Source: an uncultured Lachnospiraceae bacterium (GTDB lineage Bacteria; Bacillota; Clostridia; Lachnospirales; Lachnospiraceae). Taken from it: 64,000 bases of DNA. The position numbers and the translations under genes are program-made. This document shows positions 35,536 through 45,122 of the stretch, one piece after another; positions within the stretch are counted from its first letter, which is position 1; each line of letters opens with the position of its first letter. The DNA is taken from positions 62,001-126,000 of the forward strand of contig CAMNTM010000007.1 of the NCBI GenBank assembly GCA_946558465.1, given 5' to 3'. The notes under the pieces were generated by a model. It was not told the DNA's origin. It saw only the letters and a program-made list of their open reading frames with translations, and did not search any database.

Positions 35536-37668
35536 TTACATACTTTTCCTTTCTGCAATCTCAGCCATCTTCGCCTCATTCAGACGAGTATCCCCTTTTA
35601 CCCTGGAATAAGACAGATAGCCATTCATTCTGTCGATCTTTGTTAGATTTTTGCTTCCGCAGACCGGACACACATCCATAGATAATTCTTCATGTCCGCA
35701 GTCATCACAGTACGCCAGAGACAGATTTACACCCTCGTAAAATCCCAGAGCCATAGCACGTCTTACTAAGGATTTAATAGCCTCGCGGTTATAATTAATC
35801 GGATATTTTACATACTGAATCTTCCCTCCGTTGCTTAAGTTCCAGAATCTTCCCTCCAGGTTCTGCTTTTCAATCGGAGTAATATCCTCTGTTACATGAC
35901 AGTGGAAGCTGTTGCTTACATATTCTCTGTCGGACACATTTTCAACAATTCCGTATTTCTTGCGGAACTGCTGGATCTGCACGCCGCACAGATTCTCTGC
36001 AGGAGTCCCGTAGATTGCATAAAGTCTTCCGTCCTCCCGCTTAAACTCATCAATCTTATCATTAATATGCTGAAGAGTATCGACTGCAAACTGCCCATCC
36101 TCAACGAGAGATTTTTTATTATAAAGCTGCTGCAGCTCATTTAACGCTGTAATTCCAAAGGAAGCTGTCGCAGACTTAAGAAGCGGCTTAATCTTATCAT
36201 ACAGCCCCAGATGCCCTCCGTAAAAACCGCCCTCACAATAGGCCAGCGGATTCGTAGAGGCTTTCAGCTCTCCCAGATAATCATAGGTACGCAGATGAAG
36301 CTGGCGGATTAACTCCAGATAATAGTCCAGCACTTCATAAAAGGGCTGCCCCTCCTGCTTCGCCTTTGCATATATCATAGGAAGATGCAGACTAATTGCC
36401 CCGATATTGAATCTGCCTACAAAAACAGGCTTATCCTCCTCATCTGCCGGCTCCATGCCTCCCTTTTCATACCATGGTGAGAGAAAGGCACGGCAGCCCA
36501 TAGGACTTATAATCTTCCCATACTTTTTATACATACCGGACACATAGCCTTCCCCGGTCAGGCTCAGCCAATCCGGATACATCGTCTTAGCAGAACAGTC
36601 AATCCCCGCCTCAAACACATCCTCCAGCACACCGCCCGGTCCGTGAAGCTTTTCATCATACAGAAAAACAATCTTCGGGAACAGCACCGGTTTTTTATGG
36701 TCCTTCTTTCCCTGTCCGTTCTTGCGGACTTCCAGCATTTTAATTGTTGCAAGCTTCCCATATTCACTTGTAACCGTTCCGGCAGTAACCGTAATAAACG
36801 GATAATCTCCTCTGCTTGAAGATACGGAATTAAACTTATACTCCCAGCCCTGGAACCCCTGTTCCATCTCCTTTTCCAGGTCCGCCCACGCTACCTTCTG
36901 TACCGTCTCCTCATCGACCCCTAAATCCCGGTACTTTTGAATCAGTCTGTCATGAGATTTTTTTGCATAGGGCTCCAGAATCTCATCCACACTCGGAACT
37001 GTAAAGCCGCCGTACTGCTGGCTGGCAGCGCTTAACACAATATCCCCGATCACATCAAATGCCGTATCCAGAGTCTTCGGCTCATTGTACCATAGGTTAC
37101 CCATCTCAAAACCGCCGCTTAACACCGTCTTCACATCAAAAAGACAGCAATTCATCGTATCTCTTCTCGCTGACATATCATGAATATAGATATAGCCGTC
37201 ACGGATAGCCTGTATTTCCTCCACGGTAAGGAAAAACTTCTTATACAGCTCCTTATTCAGCTCATTGAAGATAAGACTCCTTTTTGTCGATACAAGAGCG
37301 CTGTCTGTATTGCTGTTCTCCTTATCTCCGATATACATGATAGACTGGCTCTTCTTATACACATCGTCCAGCATCTGTACAAAATCCTGCTTATAATTCC
37401 GATAATCTCTGTAGCTCTTCGCCACGGCCGGATTCACCTTTTCAAGGGCGCCTTCTACAACATTATGCATTTCGGCAATACGAATCTTTGTAACTCCAAG
37501 CTCCTCCACCTTTTCTTCCACAAATTTACAGATAAATCCGATCTCTTCCTCCGTAAATTTAATTAGAGCCCTGTAAGCTGATTTATTTACAGCAACAACC
37601 ACTTTCTGGACGTTAAAATCTTCCTTTGTTCCATCCTTTTTGATCACCTTTACATCTCTTGTCAGCAT
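35536..37668 (-). CDS. nrdD: Anaerobic ribonucleoside-triphosphate reductase NrdD
   Basis: 710 residues. The N-terminal ATP cone (about 5-95, VKVIKKDGTKEDFNVQKV) precedes the catalytic barrel. The C-terminus has a zinc site CDDCGH...CPVCGS followed by RMNGYLSYSR, whose Gly carries the radical. It reduces NTPs to dNTPs without oxygen. It heads the nrdD-nrdG-dut operon. Two NrdR boxes lie upstream (37697-37744). No aerobic (class Ia/Ib) reductase is in the window. Confidence 0.97.
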   Translation of the reverse strand: MLTRDVKVIKKDGTKEDFNVQKVVVAVNKSAYRALIKFTEEEIGFICKFVEEKVEELGVTKIRIAEMHNVVEGALEKVNPAVAKSYRDYRNYKQDFVQMLDDVYKKSQSIMYIGDKENSNTDSALVSTKRSLIFNELNKELYKKFFLTVEEIQAIRDGYIYIHDMSARRDTMNCCLFDVKTVLSGGFEMGNLWYNEPKTLDTAFDVIGDIVLSAASQQYGGFTVPSVDEILEPYAKKSHDRLIQKYRDLGVDEETVQKVAWADLEKEMEQGFQGWEYKFNSVSSSRGDYPFITVTAGTVTSEYGKLATIKMLEVRKNGQGKKDHKKPVLFPKIVFLYDEKLHGPGGVLEDVFEAGIDCSAKTMYPDWLSLTGEGYVSGMYKKYGKIISPMGCRAFLSPWYEKGGMEPADEEDKPVFVGRFNIGAISLHLPMIYAKAKQEGQPFYEVLDYYLELIRQLHLRTYDYLGELKASTNPLAYCEGGFYGGHLGLYDKIKPLLKSATASFGITALNELQQLYNKKSLVEDGQFAVDTLQHINDKIDEFKREDGRLYAIYGTPAENLCGVQIQQFRKKYGIVENVSDREYVSNSFHCHVTEDITPIEKQNLEGRFWNLSNGGKIQYVKYPINYNREAIKSLVRRAMALGFYEGVNLSLAYCDDCGHEELSMDVCPVCGSKNLTKIDRMNGYLSYSRVKGDTRLNEAKMAEIAERKSM

Positions 37669-37696
37669 ATTCCCTCTTTACTCCTTTTGCTTTTAT

Positions 37697-37744
37697 TATC
37701 TATATTTAGTGTGATTCCATGTCCAGAATCACAATATTATGTGT
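37697..37744 (-). promoter_or_regulatory. Tandem NrdR boxes upstream of nrdD
   Basis: On the minus strand ACACATAATATTGTGA (37729-37744) and ACACTAAATATAGATA (37697-37712) match the NrdR consensus acACwAtATaTwgtgt at 13 and 12 of 16 positions. They are spaced by 16 bp, so starts are 32 bp or about three helical turns apart, the arrangement NrdR needs. Core ACAC and GTG ends are kept best in the distal box. Confidence 0.8.
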
Positions 37745-37807
37745 CTGTTTAACATATTATCATTATAGAACAGTACCGTCAATAAAATCTGTTCGAAAAA
37801 CATTCAC

Positions 37808-37833
37808 AAAAATAGAGCCTGCACAGGCTCTAT
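37808..37833 (-). terminator. Terminator of the AGCS symporter gene
   Basis: Perfect 10-bp arms ATAGAGCCTG and CAGGCTCTAT around a 2-nt loop, with T-rich sequence after it on the minus strand, 62 bp past the AGCS stop codon and upstream of the nrdD boxes. Confidence 0.8.
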
Positions 37834-37895
37834 AAATTGTCTAAATTGCGGGAGCACAAAATGCACTACTGCCCGCAGCATCAGAATGTTAACAT

Positions 37896-39281
37896 TCATC
37901 TCTTAACGACCGGAACAGGCGTATTATCTTTTGCATCCAGATTATGGATATATTTTTTTGTCTCCCTTGCTATTACATTTGACAAGAGCAGCACGGCGAT
38001 CAGATTCGGAATTGCCATAAGCGCATTTAAAGTATCTGCAATCAGCCATACAAGGTCCAGCTTTATAATAGGGGCAATCACCGCAACTCCAATATACAGA
38101 ATACGATAAGGAATCAACGCCGCTTTACCTGCAAAATATTCTACACACCGTTCCCCGTAATAGGCCCATCCAAGAATCGTAGAGTAGGCAAAGGATATGA
38201 TTCCAAGCGTCAGAATAACCGGTCCAAGATACGGAATCTGTCCGAAGGCTAAAGAGGTCAGAACCCCTCCATCTTCTACTTCGCTTACGTTGATAAAATC
38301 ATTTTTCATAATCGTTGTAACAAGCACAAGCCCTGTCATTGCACATACAACTACCGTATCCCAGAATGTCCCGGTAGAGGATACCAGCGCCTGGCGCACC
38401 GGATTTCTTGTCTGAGCCGCCGCAGCAGCAATCGGCGCGGAGCCCATTCCGGACTCATTGGAAAAGAGACCTCTCGCAGCTCCGTACTGGATAGCCATAC
38501 GAATCCCCGTTCCCACAAGGCCTCCCGCCGCTGCTCCGGGCGTAAACGCAAGCCTGCAGATTACCGAAACAGCCGGGATAATATAATCAAAATTCATTCC
38601 GAGAATAATCACGCAGCCGATGACATAGAAAACAGCCATAAAAGGCACCAGCTTTTCACACACCCTTGCAATAGATTTAATACCGCCCAGTATGACAACA
38701 GCAGTCAGAACGGCTACCACGATTCCCACTGCCACCTTCGGAATCCCCAGATTCTGGCCGCAGACAGTAGCGATTGCATTGACCTGTGTCGCGCATCCGA
38801 TTCCAAAAGAAGCAAAGCCTGCAAACACGGCAAAAATTATTCCAAGCCATTTCATATTAAGACCCCGCTCCAGCGCATACATAGCGCCGCCCTGCATGCG
38901 TCCATCCTCGGTTTTCACCCGGTATTTTACCGCAATCAGCGATTCCGCATACTTCGTAGCAATTCCAAATACACCGGTAAGCCAGCACCACAATACGGCC
39001 CCCGGACCTCCGATGGCAATAGCTGTACCTACCCCGATAATGTTACCGGTACCTATCGTCGCTGCCAGAGCCGTCGTCAAAGCACCAAACTGCGATACCT
39101 CTCCCTCTGCATCCGGATCCTTTGATACAGAAAGCCTGATTCCCTTTGTAATTGTTTTTCTCTGGATAAATCCTGTACGGATTGTCATAAAAACATGGGT
39201 GCCGAACAAAAGAATAATCATTCCCCTGCCCCAGACAATACCGTTTGCCTTTGATACAAATGAACTAAATATTTCTAACAT
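37896..39281 (-). CDS. Sodium:alanine symporter (AGCS family)
   Basis: 461 residues with about 11 membrane helices. Signatures include the conserved GTGNIIGVGTAIAIGGPGAVLWCW and the GGxxGTGIRMAIQYGAARGLFSNESGMGSAPIAAAA region. It takes up alanine or glycine with Na+. It is encoded singly between the FNT-metA genes and nrdD. A GGAGGGAGA-like RBS precedes the start. Confidence 0.94.
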   Translation of the reverse strand: MLEIFSSFVSKANGIVWGRGMIILLFGTHVFMTIRTGFIQRKTITKGIRLSVSKDPDAEGEVSQFGALTTALAATIGTGNIIGVGTAIAIGGPGAVLWCWLTGVFGIATKYAESLIAVKYRVKTEDGRMQGGAMYALERGLNMKWLGIIFAVFAGFASFGIGCATQVNAIATVCGQNLGIPKVAVGIVVAVLTAVVILGGIKSIARVCEKLVPFMAVFYVIGCVIILGMNFDYIIPAVSVICRLAFTPGAAAGGLVGTGIRMAIQYGAARGLFSNESGMGSAPIAAAAAQTRNPVRQALVSSTGTFWDTVVVCAMTGLVLVTTIMKNDFINVSEVEDGGVLTSLAFGQIPYLGPVILTLGIISFAYSTILGWAYYGERCVEYFAGKAALIPYRILYIGVAVIAPIIKLDLVWLIADTLNALMAIPNLIAVLLLSNVIARETKKYIHNLDAKDNTPVPVVKR

Positions 39282-39390
39282 ACGCGCTCTCCCTCCACTC
39301 TCTTTTTGCCGTCTTCTCTTTTGCCGCCTTCACTTTACCAGCTTCATTTTACGGTACAATATTTTATGTCTGCATCTCTTCAGAAAGCAC

Positions 39391-39999
39391 TTAACCTTCC
39401 CTCTTTATTACAGGAAGCAGCATGCCTCCTATACTGTTTCCCAGCGTCATTATCATTAGATAAAGGCACGCTTTTCCTGACCATGCGCCTGCCAGGCTGA
39501 AATAAAACATATTCGCAACGCAGTGCTCAAACCCGCACAGAATAAATACACTGACCCCTAGAAATAAAATAACCGGATTTCCTCTCTCCTTAAAGCCATC
39601 CACCGCAGCATACATCAGAAATCCACAGAAAACAGACAGGCAGAAGATACTTAACGGAGTGTCTGAAAGCTTCGTCTCACAGATAACCTCCGCTCCTTTT
39701 CGTATTCCGCTGATTCTGGAAACGAGCACTCCTGCCGCCCCAAGTCCGGTTCCTGCAAGATTTCCGAACCATGTAATGAAAAGAATACCGGCATATTCCT
39801 TCTTATTTTTCTGTCCTGCCAGATAGCCTATCTTCCCCGTATAAAGATACAGACCGTTCAGTACAATCGCATACAGGCCGACCGTAAAAAACAAGGCTCC
39901 TGCAATCTTATTTTCCAGTGACAAATAAATTATACCGCCTACGGCAATAGCAAACCCGGCCCCGGCTGCCTGCAAAAATATGCTTCCTTTCTTCATCTC
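39391..39999 (-). CDS. Short formate/nitrite transporter (FNT) family protein
   Basis: 202 residues from the ATG at 39999, with GGAGG at the expected distance; an ATG at 40014 overlaps this SD. Six hydrophobic segments are visible. The family motif GFEHCVANMFYFS holds the central conserved His, and LYTGKIGYLAG marks the second. It is shorter than typical FocA/NirC (about 260-285). FNT pores carry small monovalent anions such as formate, nitrite or hydrosulfide. Being translationally coupled to metA, transport of HS- is an attractive but unproven idea. Confidence 0.82.
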   Translation of the reverse strand, partial: EMKKGSIFLQAAGAGFAIAVGGIIYLSLENKIAGALFFTVGLYAIVLNGLYLYTGKIGYLAGQKNKKEYAGILFITWFGNLAGTGLGAAGVLVSRISGIRKGAEVICETKLSDTPLSIFCLSVFCGFLMYAAVDGFKERGNPVILFLGVSVFILCGFEHCVANMFYFSLAGAWSGKACLYLMIMTLGNSIGGMLLPVIKREG

Positions 40000-40013
40000 T
40001 TTCCGTACCTCCA

Positions 40014-40934
40014 TTAAAACGGCGTCCCGTAAAGATCATACGGCGTCACCTGATACACATAATAATTGAGCCAGTTCGTATACAGATTGTTAGCATGCGC
40101 CCTCCAGCTTAAGACAGGCCTGTTTTCCGGATTATTATCTTTATAATAATTCCTCGGCATATCAATCGGAAGGCCCTTACTTAAATCTCTTTTGAATTCT
40201 CCGTCAAGCGTCACTCTGTCATACTCCGGATGGCCCATGACAAATATCTGCCGGCCATCCTCAGCCATAGCAAGAAACAGACCGGCTTCATCTGACTCTG
40301 CCAGGACAGTTAAGCGCTTTTCCGCCCGTATCCTTTCCATCGGTACATCCGTATGTCTGGAATGAGGTGCAAGAAACACATCGTCAAATCCTCTCACCAG
40401 AGGAATCTTCCGATTCAGCACCCGGTGCCTGAATACCCCGAAAAGCTTATGGTCAAGCTGTACCTTATCAATCCCGTAATGATAATAAATCCCGGCCTGG
40501 GCCCCCCAGCACAGATGAAGCGTCGAGGTAACATTTTTCCTGCTCCACTCCATAATCTCCTTCAGCTCTTCCCAGTAGTCCACCTGTTCAAAGGGCATCT
40601 GTTCTACCGGCGCTCCGGTAATAATAAATCCGTCAAATTTCTGCCCTTTAATCTCAGAAAATTTCTGATAAAACTTATTGAGATGGCTGGTAGGCGTATT
40701 CTTTGATTCGTGGCTGCTTACTGTGACAAAGGAGACATCCACCTGAAGAGGTGTATTGGACAGTGAGCGCAGAATCTGAAGCTCTGTGTCCTCCTTAAGG
40801 GGCATCAGATTCAAAAGCCCTATTTTAATCGGGCGTATATCCTGATGTGTCGCCCGGTGCTCATCCATCACAAATATATTTTCTCTTTCAAGAATCTCCT
40901 TTACCGGAAGATCATTCTGCACTCGAATCGGCAT
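40014..40934 (-). CDS. metA: Homoserine O-acetyltransferase (MetA family)
   Basis: 306 residues. The triad is Cys142 in LHLCWGAQAG, His235 and Glu237 in MGHPEYD. Residue 111 is Glu (GAPVEQM), which in this family marks acetyl-CoA rather than succinyl-CoA use (E. coli has Gly). It forms O-acetylhomoserine, the substrate of the MetY encoded at 5956-7236. It overlaps the FNT gene region by TAATG. It lies 4 bp after the AI-2E-family gene. No S-box is visible nearby. Confidence 0.93.
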   Translation of the reverse strand: MPIRVQNDLPVKEILERENIFVMDEHRATHQDIRPIKIGLLNLMPLKEDTELQILRSLSNTPLQVDVSFVTVSSHESKNTPTSHLNKFYQKFSEIKGQKFDGFIITGAPVEQMPFEQVDYWEELKEIMEWSRKNVTSTLHLCWGAQAGIYYHYGIDKVQLDHKLFGVFRHRVLNRKIPLVRGFDDVFLAPHSRHTDVPMERIRAEKRLTVLAESDEAGLFLAMAEDGRQIFVMGHPEYDRVTLDGEFKRDLSKGLPIDMPRNYYKDNNPENRPVLSWRAHANNLYTNWLNYYVYQVTPYDLYGTPF

Positions 40935-40938
40935 CGCA

Positions 40939-42357
40939 TTATTCCTCCTTCCTTTCTTCTGCTGCTATATTCTGCTCCTGTTTCTCGGAATGTATATAAT
41001 TTCCTTCATTATCCACATAGCTCAAGGTATCATAATATTCAGAGCCTTTAGGAAGTTTTTTCCTTTCCAGCCGGTTATTCAGAATCATCTGAACAATATA
41101 GTAAATAACCGCAAACGTCGGAACTCCCATTACCATACCGACAAACCCGAAAAGACCTCCTCCCAGAAGAATCGCTACAATCACCCAGAATGCAGACAGC
41201 CCTGTCGAATTTCCAAGTATCTTCGGTCCCAGTATATTTCCGTCAAACTGCTGAAGAAGCAGAACAAAAATCATAAAATAAATTCCTTTCATCGGCTCAT
41301 CTAAAAAAATCAGAATCGTACTTGGAACAGCCCCGATGTAAGGCCCGAAAAACGGGATTACATTCGTAACTCCTACAATCACACTCACCAGCATGACATA
41401 AGGCATGTTTAAAATCGACAGACCAAAAAAGCAAAGTACCCCGATAATCGCGGAATCAATAATTTTTCCGATAATAAACCCGCCGAAAATCTCATTGCTT
41501 TTTGTAGTCAGGTGAAGCAGCATATTTGCATGCTCAGCGCTGCATACGGCATAGACCATCTTCTTGCTCTGCCGCACAAATGTCTCCTTGCTGAACAATA
41601 TGTACACAGAGACAATCAGCCCGATCAAAACATTGACCACCTCACTCAAAAAGTTAAATACACCTACTGTCAGATTAGACATAATTTCATTCACACGATC
41701 AAGAAGGTCTGTCCGCAGCCAGTTCATGAACATATCCGTCCCCTCCTCAAGCGCCGTCTTAATTAAGGTTCCTGTCGTGGAGTCATCAATTTGAATGTCA
41801 TTTAACATATCCAAGGCCTCTCGAATCTGTCTCGGCAGTGTAAAAATCAGATTTCGAATGCTGACATATAATTCCGGAATCAAAAGATTTAAAAGTGCAG
41901 ATACCAGAATCAAGAGAAGAATCAATGAAGAAAAGATTCCGACTGCCCGGGACAGTCCCCTTGCCTTCTCTTCTTTTTCCATCCGCTTCACCAGCACGGG
42001 AGCCAGATACTGGTCAACCTTTTTTACAATTGGATTCAAAAGATAGGCAATTACGCAGCCGTAAAGCACCGGCTTTAATACCTGGATTATCCTGCTGATT
42101 CCATTCGACAGATCGGTCATGCGCAGAAGTGCAAAATAAAACAAAATGCTGGCGGCCACCACAAGAAATATAGTCATCCCCCTGCCGAACTGCTGTCTAA
42201 GCTTGGATGGTCCCCGCTTTGCAAATACCGGACGCCCCGAATAGTAAGCATTTTTTTCTTCCTTCGGTTTCGCTTCTATACCTTCTTCTATATTTTCAAG
42301 ATTCTTTATGTCCTTACTGCTGTTTTTCTCTTCAAGATTTTCTATACTGTTTTCCAT
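40939..42357 (-). CDS. AI-2E-family transporter-like permease
   Basis: 472 residues from the ATG at 42357, about 9 nt after AGAGGA. An acidic N-terminus (about 45) precedes eight or so hydrophobic helices, with the PF01594 motifs IGVTNVIPFFGPYIGAVP and QQFDGNILGPKILG. Such proteins (YdiK/TqsA-like) have been tied to AI-2, Na+/H+ or other exports; the substrate here is unknown. The C-terminal 45 residues are hydrophilic. It is the first gene of a likely operon with metA and the FNT gene. Confidence 0.9.
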   Translation of the reverse strand: MENSIENLEEKNSSKDIKNLENIEEGIEAKPKEEKNAYYSGRPVFAKRGPSKLRQQFGRGMTIFLVVAASILFYFALLRMTDLSNGISRIIQVLKPVLYGCVIAYLLNPIVKKVDQYLAPVLVKRMEKEEKARGLSRAVGIFSSLILLLILVSALLNLLIPELYVSIRNLIFTLPRQIREALDMLNDIQIDDSTTGTLIKTALEEGTDMFMNWLRTDLLDRVNEIMSNLTVGVFNFLSEVVNVLIGLIVSVYILFSKETFVRQSKKMVYAVCSAEHANMLLHLTTKSNEIFGGFIIGKIIDSAIIGVLCFFGLSILNMPYVMLVSVIVGVTNVIPFFGPYIGAVPSTILIFLDEPMKGIYFMIFVLLLQQFDGNILGPKILGNSTGLSAFWVIVAILLGGGLFGFVGMVMGVPTFAVIYYIVQMILNNRLERKKLPKGSEYYDTLSYVDNEGNYIHSEKQEQNIAAEERKEE

Positions 42358-42552
42358 ATCATAAATTCCTCTTTTCACACATATAAAGCTATTATACCTG
42401 CTCCCTAAATATGCGTCAACAAAAAAAGCCGGCTCTTTTGGGTGCTAAGGGTTGAATAATCCACTTCTATCATTTATAATTTTTATTGTAAGAACATATT
42501 ATTTTGTTATGTTTTATATAGAGAGCAAAATAATTTTGAAGGAGATATAAAA

Positions 42553-44568
42553 ATGAATGCACAGAAAAACACAAAAGACAAATCAGCCGGAAAAAGGCCG
42601 AGACGAAAAAAGGGGATAACCCGAAAGCTGGTAGGGGCGATTATGGCTACTATCATGATCATGGTTGCAGTGCTCCTGACAATTGTATACAACCGTGTTT
42701 CCAATACTCTTCTTGAAAAAAGCGAAAACATGCTCAAGGAAACTACCGATAAGGCACTTCAGGAAACCAGCGCCTGGATGAACAAGACGCTGACCATGCT
42801 GGAGATGCAGCGGGACACCATTGAATATGAGGATATGGATATCCCGGAAATGACAGAATACATTAAGCATACTGTCGATCAGAATGACGCCTACCCGGCC
42901 GGATTATATGTAGCATTGACAGACGGCTCTTTGTATCATGCTACCTTTGTACCAGGCCCTGATTTCAACGCGCTGGAAAAATCCTGGTATCAAAATGGAA
43001 TCCAGTCACAGGATTTTATTCTTGGAGACGTATATTTTGATGAGGACAGCCAGTCTTATGTAGTAGGCGCTTCTGGAATATTAAAAGGAGCCCAGGGCGA
43101 GACACGCGGCGTTGCGGCCGCCGATGTATATCTGGATTCCATATCAGATATCGTGGCCGATATCCATCTGGAGAAGACCGGAGGTATCTTCCTTGTAGAT
43201 ACCCGGACAGATACTATAATCGGACATCCGGACAAAGAGATGACCGGAAAGGTTTTAAGTGACTTCAAGGGGGACATGTACGCCTATGCTGCCGGACAGA
43301 TTCAAAAGGGAGCTCTGGGACTTTCCCTTTATGAAGATAGTACCTACATACAGGTCGCACAGGTGCCGAACAGTGACTGGATAGCGGTTTCCTACGTCTC
43401 CAAATCCGAGGTGCTTAAGGATCTTCTTACCCTGACCGGCATGATGGCAACTGTTTCGGTGATATCCGTTATTATCGCAGTCATTTTAATTATCATTCTT
43501 GTCAGAAGAATTATCGGAAAGCCTGTAGCCGAACTGAGCAGCATAGCTGCTAAAATTGCGGAAGGAAAGCTTGATCAGACAATCAGCCACCACTCAAACG
43601 ATGAACTGGGTGAACTGGCAGACAATTTCGGCCTGACAGTAACCCGTCTGAAAGACTATGTAGATTATATCAATGAAATCTCGGAAAAGCTGCAGGAGAT
43701 TGCCCGAGGGAATCTCGCCTTTACACTTTCTCATGAATATGTGGGAGAATTTGCAAAAATCAAGGAATCACTGGAAGGAATCTCCCTTTCTCTTAATGAC
43801 ACGATGGGACAGATCAACATGGCGGCAAATCAGGTGGCAGAGGGGTCTGGATATGTTTCTGACGGTGCGCAGACACTCTCACAGGGCTCTTCAGCGCAAA
43901 GCGACGCCGTAGACAAACTTGCCTCCCACATCAGCGAAGTGTCCGACGGAATACAGAAAACTGCTATGGGAGCCAAAAAAGCAAGCCATATTGCCAAAAA
44001 TGTAGGCACTCATATTTTGGAAAGCAATGATAAGATGCAGCATATGAACACGGCAATCCAGAAAATCAGCAGTAAATCTGCCGAGATCCACAGTATCATT
44101 AAAACGATTGAGGATATCGCATTCCAGACCAATATTCTGGCTCTGAATGCCGCTGTAGAGGCTGCACGGGCCGGTGCCGCCGGAAAAGGCTTTGCCGTAG
44201 TTGCCGACGAGGTACGAAATCTTGCCAGCAAATCCTCGGAAGCCGCCAAAAATACAACTCTTCTGATTGAACAAACCGTTGAGGCCGTAAATGAAGGTAC
44301 CGATCTGGCAAATGACACAGCTGCTTCCATGCTTGAAGTGGTAGCTCAGGCAGAAGAGGTTACCCAGCTCATTGATGAAATTGCAGAATATTCCTCAAAA
44401 CAGGCCTCAGCCACAGAGGAAGTTACCCGCGGAATAGGCCAGATTTCCGATGTTGTACAGTCTAACATGGTCACGGCTGAAAAGAGCGCTTCAGCCAGTG
44501 AAGAATTATCCGGACAGGCACATATGTTAAAGGATCTGGTATCAAAGTTCCGGCTGAAAGAAAGATAG
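42553..44568 (+). CDS. Methyl-accepting chemotaxis protein
   Basis: 671 residues. TM1 is at about 30-52, a double-Cache-type sensor domain covers about 55-295, TM2 about 296-322, HAMP to about 375, and the methyl-accepting domain to the end. The signalling hairpin [22 protein letters not shown] followed by [16 protein letters not shown] is intact. The extracellular Cache domain probably binds a small molecule. No other chemotaxis or flagellar genes are near. RBS AAGGAGAT precedes the ATG. Confidence 0.95.
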   Translation: MNAQKNTKDKSAGKRPRRKKGITRKLVGAIMATIMIMVAVLLTIVYNRVSNTLLEKSENMLKETTDKALQETSAWMNKTLTMLEMQRDTIEYEDMDIPEMTEYIKHTVDQNDAYPAGLYVALTDGSLYHATFVPGPDFNALEKSWYQNGIQSQDFILGDVYFDEDSQSYVVGASGILKGAQGETRGVAAADVYLDSISDIVADIHLEKTGGIFLVDTRTDTIIGHPDKEMTGKVLSDFKGDMYAYAAGQIQKGALGLSLYEDSTYIQVAQVPNSDWIAVSYVSKSEVLKDLLTLTGMMATVSVISVIIAVILIIILVRRIIGKPVAELSSIAAKIAEGKLDQTISHHSNDELGELADNFGLTVTRLKDYVDYINEISEKLQEIARGNLAFTLSHEYVGEFAKIKESLEGISLSLNDTMGQINMAANQVAEGSGYVSDGAQTLSQGSSAQSDAVDKLASHISEVSDGIQKTAMGAKKASHIAKNVGTHILESNDKMQHMNTAIQKISSKSAEIHSIIKTIEDIAFQTNILALNAAVEAARAGAAGKGFAVVADEVRNLASKSSEAAKNTTLLIEQTVEAVNEGTDLANDTAASMLEVVAQAEEVTQLIDEIAEYSSKQASATEEVTRGIGQISDVVQSNMVTAEKSASASEELSGQAHMLKDLVSKFRLKER

Positions 44569-44589
44569 AACATACAGACAGATAAAACA

Positions 44590-44643
44590 AACCGGGGACA
44601 CCGCACAATCGTCTGATAGGATGATTGTGCGGTGTCCCCGGTT
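44590..44643. repeat. Long perfect inverted repeat (21-bp arms) after the MCP gene
   Basis: AACCGGGGACACCGCACAAT begins the left arm (44590-44610), and its exact complement is at 44623-44643 with a 12-nt loop. It starts 22 bp past the MCP stop codon. The arms begin with GGGGAC like two other palindromes in the window (48782, 62290). On the minus strand a T-rich stretch follows, so it could also terminate transcripts from that side. Confidence 0.75.
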
Positions 44644-44720
44644 CAATTTGAAATACAATAAAATGCCGCCCTTATATCTGAATACTCTGCAGCAAAATAT
44701 CCTCTTTCACTGTATACAGA

Positions 44721-45047
44721 CTATGCACAGCCGCACTTAAATGTCGCGCACTCTGTCTCCCCGCACTGGCATGCTCCGCCGCCCTCAACGCTGATTTTTC
44801 CTGCATGGCAGCAGCACGCATCATTATAAACACAGTCTGTTGCCTTACAGTCAATCGTGCTTTCCAGCGATGCATTCTTTACGGAATTACCGTAGGAATC
44901 CATACCTTCCTTTCTCTCCTCAAAGCTGTCGCAGCAGGTTTCCTCTGCATATTTTGCAGACCGCCCTCCAACCTGAATCTTGTCCAGGGCACAGTAGTAA
45001 TTTGCATTATGCTTACATGTCTGTACAGTACATTTTAATTCTGGCAT
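44721..45047 (-). CDS. DUF1540 protein with two cysteine-rich repeats
   Basis: 108 residues from the ATG at 45047 (RBS AAGGAGGT, 6 nt upstream). Two tandem DUF1540 units, about 4-42 and 66-104, each hold about six Cys in the pattern C-x4-C-x6-C...C. The first is LKCTVQTCKHN, the second IDCKATDCVYN. The family is probably metal-binding; it is common in clostridial genomes, with no firm function. Followed by thrS upstream on the same strand after 75 bp. Confidence 0.9.
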   Translation of the reverse strand: MPELKCTVQTCKHNANYYCALDKIQVGGRSAKYAEETCCDSFEERKEGMDSYGNSVKNASLESTIDCKATDCVYNDACCCHAGKISVEGGGACQCGETECATFKCGCA

Positions 45048-45122
45048 AAGCTTACCTCCTTGTTTGATATTTTTCGAGGTTATTATGCCCTTTTCCATTC
45101 TTTTTATCAGAAAATCAGCATA

